Shown: positions 61,101 to 64,000 of the stretch, piece after piece
Numbering within the stretch: the stretch's first letter is position 1
Layout of the letters: the number at the start of each line of letters is the position of its first letter
NCBI GenBank assembly: GCA_028622995.1
Contig: JAJQJQ010000062.1
Location: 496,001 to 560,000, forward strand
Direction of reading: 5' to 3'
DNA: 64,000 nucleotides
From: Panagrolaimus kolymaensis
Taxonomy: Eukaryota > Nematoda > Chromadorea > Rhabditida > Panagrolaimidae
The notes under the pieces: generated by a model
Seen by the model: the letters and a program-made list of their open reading frames with translations, nothing else
What the model was told of the DNA's origin: nothing
The model's database searches: none
Translations under genes and position numbers: made by a program

Positions 61101-61185
61101 GAATGCCACAGAAAAATTAATTACTTCTGTGGGAGTTCCCGATGGTGAACCTTTGAATGTTAGATATGATATTTCTGCTGGACAG
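37194..61185 (+). CDS. ptp-3: LAR-type receptor protein tyrosine phosphatase, extracellular part (partial)
   Basis: Exons: 37194-37305, 37438-37473, 37907-38389, 38689-38709, 39083-39193, 44174-44585, 44940-44981, 45095-45182, 45244-45495, 45857-46280, 46749-47126, 47628-47651, 60387-60571, 60709-61185; 1015 codons, open at the window end. Signal peptide (YFVLIFLLLLIATKF). Ig1 (FFCRADGNP/ISCTADNG), Ig2 (VTCKVKGDP/YECVARNEHG) and Ig3 (LTCVAVGYPMP/YTCIAVSKLG). FN1-FN6 follow, FN7 starting at VPDGEPLNVRYD. Landmarks shared with LAR/PTPRS are DETQIP between Ig1 and Ig2, VRRVPP before Ig3, QGVPGQP before FN3 and LKNGEP in FN5. The transmembrane and two phosphatase domains lie downstream. An in-frame TAA two codons before the ATG supports the start. 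LAR receptors act in axon guidance and synapse formation. Confidence 0.95.
37438..37473 (+). CDS. ptp-3: 36-nt mini-exon before Ig1 of ptp-3
   Basis: TTTCCAG acceptor and GTAAG donor enclose 36 nt encoding WIYQSYIQALS between the signal peptide and Ig1. It enters and leaves in phase 1, so exon 37194-37305 can also join directly to 37907 (giving APRD-GPALLVK) without frameshift. It may be a cassette exon; evidence is only splice sites and phase. Confidence 0.6.
37623..37694 (-). tRNA. tRNA-Trp (CCA)
   Basis: On the minus strand a 72-nt cloverleaf: acceptor GACTCTG paired with CGGGGTC, anticodon stem TCGGA/TCCGA around CTCCAGT (anticodon CCA), and a T arm with TTCAAGT. It lies antisense inside ptp-3 intron 2. 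The T-arm and box B deviate slightly from GGTTCGA but remain usable. Confidence 0.9.
38689..38709 (+). CDS. ptp-3: 21-nt micro-exon in Ig2 at the vertebrate meA position
   Basis: TTTTTTAG acceptor, then 21 nt, then GTGAG donor. Including it inserts EYREKVI just before GALMIQQAREDDQGKYEC. The exon is phase 1 on both sides; skipping gives NPGALMIQ. In vertebrate LAR-RPTPs the mini-exon meA inserts at the same place, directly before GALQIE in Ig2. Confidence 0.75.
39194..43386 (+). other. First 4.2 kb of the ptp-3 intron before Ig3
   Basis: Intron 39194-44173. This part is AT-rich with trinucleotide-rich patches (about 41.0-41.8 kb) and no convincing exon on either strand. The remainder of the intron holds a candidate first exon (43387-43540), a MITE and a tRNA gene. 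Confidence 0.5.
43387..43540 (+). CDS. ptp-3: Candidate alternative first exon of ptp-3 (signal peptide, before Ig3)
   Basis: An ATG opens a signal-peptide-like sequence (FWKFLRIYFLILLLLFDSG), then a polar stretch (SRIFEEAQKITLESEEKN). Ending at ...AATAATG|GTGTGG leaves phase 1, exactly what the Ig3 exon at 44174 needs, and would give NDNN-VRRVPPYF. Such a product would lack Ig1 and Ig2. The donor is weak (GTGTGG) and no promoter signal is visible, so an unrelated small secreted peptide remains possible. Confidence 0.45.
43593..43792. mobile_element. TTAA-flanked palindromic MITE, copy B (192 bp)
   Basis: Element 43597-43788 between TTAA copies (43593-43596, 43789-43792). The ends AGGGACATAGCTATTTCATG and its complement at the right are followed by complementary inner blocks (TTTCGATACTGGGG, GGCGCGTGTTTGAATTAC). 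Its inner sequence differs from the other two elements, but the TTAA target and the AGGR start are the same. It lies 52 bp after the candidate first exon. Confidence 0.8.
43853..43924 (-). tRNA. tRNA-Val (TAC)
   Basis: Minus-strand cloverleaf of 72 nt: acceptor GGTCCCG/CGGGATC, D arm, anticodon stem TCTGC/GCAGA around TTTACAC (anticodon TAC), and T arm CCGGTTCGAACCCGG. Antisense within the ptp-3 intron before Ig3. Confidence 0.93.
44940..44981 (+). CDS. ptp-3: 42-nt mini-exon in FN1 of ptp-3
   Basis: TTCTTCAG acceptor and GTGAG donor; phase 2 on both sides. It adds LSSMSSSTLKPNSE in a loop of the first fibronectin III domain, between IKYRQK and YAERGGSFREI. Skipping restores a domain of ordinary length (YRQK-YAERGG), so it is probably optional. 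Confidence 0.65.
45183..45243 (+). other. ptp-3: GC-AG intron in ptp-3 FN1
   Basis: The donor is CAG|GCAAGC and the acceptor TTTTTTAG; 61 nt. Splicing gives LEPYQ-QYEFVLQAV, matching the L-x-P-x3-YE core of a fibronectin III F strand. No GT donor occurs in the neighbourhood. Confidence 0.75.
47343..47430. repeat. Intronic ATTAC-hairpin repeat, copy 1
   Basis: GATTACTTTCATT on the left and TGAAAGTAATCATTTTTTGAC on the right form inverted arms, separated by about 50 nt. It shares the arm and the tail TCATTTTTTGAC with copies further right. Confidence 0.6.
47628..47651 (+). CDS. ptp-3: 24-nt micro-exon between FN4 and FN5 of ptp-3
   Basis: TTTACAG acceptor, 24 nt, GTTAG donor, phase 1 on both sides. 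It encodes VDSSLLRP in the linker between TAEDG and VPSAPRD. Skipping it joins EDG/V directly, so it is a candidate cassette. Confidence 0.6.
48112..48200. repeat. Intronic ATTAC-hairpin repeat, copies 2 and 3
   Basis: TTTACTATCATTGACATGAA followed by TGAAAGTAAC, then about 30 nt later TTACTATCAATAAATGATAA with TAATCAATTTTGG. Same arms as the other copies. Confidence 0.6.
49209..49247. repeat. Intronic ATTAC-hairpin repeat, copy 4 (perfect)
   Basis: TTACTATCA, a 4-nt loop AAAG, and TGATAGTAA form a perfect 9-bp hairpin (49210-49231), followed by ATTTTGACAAT. Confidence 0.7.
49932..49999. repeat. Intronic ATTAC-hairpin repeat, copy 5
   Basis: AGTAATTAAAATTTGACGAT precedes GTTACTATCCCTGAATGAAA and GTAATCATTTTTTGACGATG; the last block is nearly identical to copy 1. 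Confidence 0.65.
50852..50935. repeat. Intronic ATTAC-hairpin repeat, copy 6 (perfect)
   Basis: ATTACTATCA, a 7-nt loop ATGATGA, and TGATAGTAAT form a perfect 10-bp hairpin (50891-50917), followed by a T-run and TTGAC. GGATAGTAAACA occurs just upstream. Confidence 0.7.
51591..51642. repeat. Intronic ATTAC-hairpin repeat, copy 7
   Basis: AATGATAGTAATCAAT and, 25 nt later, GAGTTACTTTCATT: the same arms in opposite order around a spacer. Confidence 0.55.
56958..57012. repeat. Intronic ATTAC-hairpin repeat, copy 8 (partial)
   Basis: ATGATAGTAATCATTT with a weaker partner CCTATCATTTTTAT near 57001. Confidence 0.5.
59042..59153 (+). CDS. ptp-3: Alternative first exon for a short ptp-3 isoform (signal peptide, before FN5)
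   Basis: An open stretch with in-frame ATGs at 59042, 59057 and 59090 ends in a signal peptide (MKIFLILIYFVSISIAEEES, from 59090) and a donor CAAG|GTAAAT in phase 1. The next downstream acceptor of the gene (60387) requires phase 1, giving EEESQ-VPSAPRDL at the start of FN5. The protein would lack the Ig domains and FN1-FN4. C. elegans ptp-3 is known to make a short isoform, PTP-3B, from an internal start with only the membrane-proximal FN domains, so this is its likely counterpart. Confidence 0.75.
59154..60386 (+). other. Intron after the short-isoform first exon
   Basis: AT-rich with no exon-like segment; the acceptor TTTTTTTAG precedes FN5. Confidence 0.5.
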
Positions 61186-61843
61186 GTAAGAATATCCAAA
61201 TCAAAATAACTCAAATTTTTGTCATGTTTTTGTGACAATAAAAAAATTCGCGGCTTTAAAAAAAACAAAACATTTCTAAAATATTAGCTGTAAAATTTTT
61301 ATCGAAAACTTCGCTACGAAAGTAAAATAATTATGAATATTTTCGTCGAGAGACCTAAACTATTTAAATAAAACTTTTTGACTTTGCTATGGATTTTTCG
61401 CATAAGCTTTAGTGAAAATTCAACCCTTAAATTTTTAGTCGGCAGCATTGCTTCCAAAAAAGTAGTTATAGTTTCACCAATTTTTGCACACTTTTTTGAT
61501 TTCATAAACGCTCATAAACCGTTAACAAATTTAATTTTTTTATATTTGTATTGAAATTATACTTCCTTTTTTGGATGAAACCAACAACAACAATGGCATG
61601 CAAGATTGTATTTTTTTAGCTTCAAAGATTTTGACCTACCATTTATTAAACTTTAAAAAAAAAAGATTACTTTTAAAAGTTTTTATTATAATACAAATTT
61701 TTTTATTGACCGTCGAATAGCAAACAAACAAATTTTTAAAGCTTCTTTCCACCAAATTTTTTTACAATAAAAAACCCGATAATAAAAAACCGACAGTGGG
61801 CTTCTGGTGGATGATGGTCGGTCATCCATTATCCTTTACAATC
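61186..61843 (+). other. Start of the ptp-3 intron inside FN7, nothing else recognised
   Basis: GTAAGA donor after DISAGQ opens an intron whose acceptor is not found within the window. AT-rich without features until the MITE at 61844. Confidence 0.55.
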
Positions 61844-62080
61844 TTAAAGGACGACTGTACTTTCTGTCTTTTTCAAAATGTTTCAAACGAACCGCGGTTC
61901 TGTCCCCAAGTGGTAAAGTGCTTTGAACATCGAAAAACCGTAATACTACAGTAATTTGGAAGTGAGAAATTACGGTAGCATTACGGTTTTTCGATGTTCA
62001 AAGCACTTTACCACTTGGGGACAGACCCGCGGTTCGTTTGAAACAATTTGAAAAATACAGAAAGTACAGTCGTCCTTTAA
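61844..62080. mobile_element. TTAA-flanked palindromic MITE, copy C (229 bp)
   Basis: Element 61848-62076 between TTAA copies (61844-61847, 62077-62080). The ends AGGACGACTGTACTTTCTGT and their complement are followed by long complementary arms (CGAACCGCGG, CCCCAAGTGGTAAAGTGC, TCGAAAAACCGTAAT). Nearly the whole element is a palindrome. It lies in a ptp-3 intron. Confidence 0.85.
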
Positions 62081-62935
62081 TATTTGACATTTTTTTATAA
62101 TCTTTTTTCTTTTCATTAACAAAAAAAAGAAAAGAAAAAACTAATTTGTTCCTTTTCATTATTTGTTTCATTGCTTGCTTGCTGCTGATGATGGTCAGTT
62201 GACAAAATAAAAGGTCGTCGTCGCCGCGGCAAATGTCTTTTTTGCCTCATCCACCTTTTTTTCTCGATGAAACACAAAAAATTAATTGTTTGGTTTTTTT
62301 TGCTCGCTCGATCGCTTACTTTTTTCGAGGATATTTTTTTTTTCTTTTTGCCCCCACAATTTTGCTTGCTTGCTATCATGAACTTTTAAAAATTAACAAA
62401 TGGCTTCTTTCTTTGAAGATTTTTTTTTGATTTTTGATTTATGCAATTTGTTTTTAAAAAAATAAAAAAATTATGTGATATACTTTTTTTTTGTTTTCTG
62501 GAAAAAAAGATATTCCAAAATGTTATAAAAATAAAAGAAAAGAATATTGCGTTTATTAAATCCAGCTGCCAATATTTTTTTCTGCTTTTTTGATTTAAAA
62601 AAGGGTTTTTATAGCTTTTTTAAAGCTTTTTTTAACGGCGTGATTTTTCTTACACTTTACTTTTTTTCTTCAAGAACATCAAGAAAGTTTCATGCGAAAA
62701 GTAAAAATACATATAGTTGCTTTTTAACTATTTTTGTTCTAACTTTAAAGTGGATTATTTTATTCTTCCTTGATTTTTTTATTTTTTTTCTTGATACTTT
62801 TAACTATAGCAAATTTGTGGTTTATCACTCTGCTTCTTAAAAATTATTTCTGTGCATCTCTATGCGAATTTTTTTTATAAATCCCTTAGAACTACTTTCG
62901 TGGCAAAATTCCAGATTATATTTTCCAATTTTAAA

Positions 62936-63017
62936 CTAGGAGATCCTGTAAAAAGCTTGCGGTAGAGCTTAATATAAATCGCTTCGCGATTAACGGCTGG
63001 GTCTAGTTTTTAATTTT
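62936..63017 (+). mobile_element. Possible Helitron 3' end
   Basis: A short GC-richer stretch contains a hairpin AATCGC-TTC-GCGATT (about 62978-62992) followed 14 nt later by CTAG and a T-run. A hairpin shortly before a terminal CTRR followed by T is the 3' signature of Helitrons. No 5' TC end or Rep/helicase coding sequence is visible, so this could be a solo end or chance. Confidence 0.3.
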
Positions 63018-63114
63018 GAGCATGTAAAAATTTAAAAAAATAAATGAGAATCGGTTTTTTTATAAAAACATTAATTCTTATGATTATTTTCTTTGATGCA
63101 AAGTTTTATAAATT

Positions 63115-64000
63115 CTTTCTGGCATATCTTTGAGAACCGACCATGCCATTATCCCCTCTGTTTGGAGAACCAATGGTGTCCTTATCCCCGCTGGCATATT
63201 TGGAGAGCCAATCATGTACTTATACCCGCTGGCATAACAACCGATCTTGTCTTTATGCCCACATGCATCACACACCTCAAGCTTACAGACATACCAATAT
63301 TCCTTCCAAACTTTCATGCATATCGTTGAAAACCGATCACGCCTTTATCCCCGCTGGCATATCTGGGAGAACCGATAATGCCTTTTTTGCCAATGGTATA
63401 TTTCGGAGAACCGATCAGGCCATTATCCCAGCTGGTATCACACACTTCAAGCTTAAAGACATACCACTACCCCTTCCACACTTTTATGCCATTAAGGACA
63501 TATCGTAATGTATTCAAACCATTTGGATATGCCTTCCACGTAAACATGCCCCAGGGGTTTATCATTTCCTAACTCTTACATGTCCCTCATGTCTATTTAT
63601 AGTTCCCTTTCTTAATTTATTGAGAACCGCCAAAGAACCCACTTTTTTTTTAAAAAAGAACACCACCATTGGATTCCTCATGCAAAAATACAACGGAATT
63701 CAAAGATTTATTTGCATTCTTAAAAAATCGGATATATGCATATCCTCTGGCACTTACTATAATCACATACTTATTTTAATCACTCAATTTGGTTATGCTT
63801 TCAAAACTTTAGTAAAAATTATTCAATCCATTTCAACCCTGGCATATCATGGACAACCGTTGATGCCTCAATGCATTTTTCCCCGCTTGAATAATATTTA
63901 GGAGAATCGATCATGCCTTTATCCTAATTTGGGAGAACCGATAATAAGTTTATGCTAATTTTCCCCGCTGGCATATTTGGGAAACCAATCATGCTTATAT
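63115..64000. repeat. Degenerate tandem repeat with a 170-bp higher-order unit
   Basis: A roughly 40-bp unit of the form GAGAACCGATCATGCCTTTA then TCCCCGCTGGCATATTTG recurs at least nine times with drift. A longer block beginning ATCACACACCTCAAGCTTAC (63267-63319) recurs at 63437-63489, exactly 170 bp on. Base composition is close to 45% GC by eye against about 25% elsewhere. Open frames on both strands are by-products of the repeat. It runs off the window end. Confidence 0.75.

Noticed and set aside
63084..63901. Overlapping open frames of 64-121 codons on both strands
   Set aside because: They follow the tandem repeat unit in several frames at once and have no domain character.
1..64000. 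Bacterial-type features, CRISPR arrays, riboswitches, rRNA
   Set aside because: None seen; intron structure and gene content are animal nuclear.

Overview
The window is nuclear DNA of a nematode. It is extremely AT-rich, its genes are split by short T-rich introns with strong GTAAG donors and TTTTAG/TTTCAG acceptors, and the stop codons used are TAA and TGA. The proteins are animal ones: a LAR-type receptor phosphatase, a JNK-like kinase, a Ly-6 protein, a SWIP-10/MBLAC1-like protein and a FLYWCH-type zinc-finger protein. The species cannot be named from the sequence.

Left part (1-12.2 kb) is gene-dense. A plus-strand gene end (1-609, EF-hand then coiled coil, polycystin-2-like) converges on a minus-strand Ly-6 gene (1395-3116), with a palindromic TTAA-flanked element between them. 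Further minus-strand genes follow. At 4885-6597 is a JNK-like MAP kinase that has lost several catalytic residues. At 8016-12190 is a seven-exon gene for a secreted mucin/cysteine-module plus metallo-beta-lactamase protein. Its 2-kb fourth intron holds a complete second gene on the same strand, for a four-membrane-segment protein (9120-10232).

Middle (12.2-37.2 kb) is almost empty. The exception is a 2-kb island (17.2-19.3 kb) bounded by near-identical direct repeats of about 55-62 bp. It contains a broken HEAT-like (possibly symplekin) fragment and a FLYWCH-type gene that is intact except for two in-frame TGA codons, both where tryptophan would fit.

Right part (37.2-61.2 kb, continuing past the window) is one very large plus-strand gene, the ptp-3/LAR receptor protein tyrosine phosphatase. 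The window holds the signal peptide, three Ig domains and at least six fibronectin III domains. The transmembrane and phosphatase parts lie beyond the right end. The gene carries four very short exons that keep the frame (36, 21, 42 and 24 nt). One sits at the position of the vertebrate meA mini-exon in Ig2. Two internal signal-peptide exons look like alternative first exons: one before Ig3 (43387-43540) and one before FN5 (59042-59153). The second would give a short isoform like C. elegans PTP-3B. Two tRNA genes (Trp-CCA, Val-TAC) lie antisense in its introns. Its 12.7-kb intron carries a private family of short hairpin repeats.

The last kilobase (about 63.1-64.0 kb) is a degenerate tandem repeat with much higher GC than the rest. 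Three unrelated palindromic elements (192-244 bp), all flanked by TTAA, mark non-autonomous transposon activity. Neighbouring genes are independently organised; I see no tight operon.
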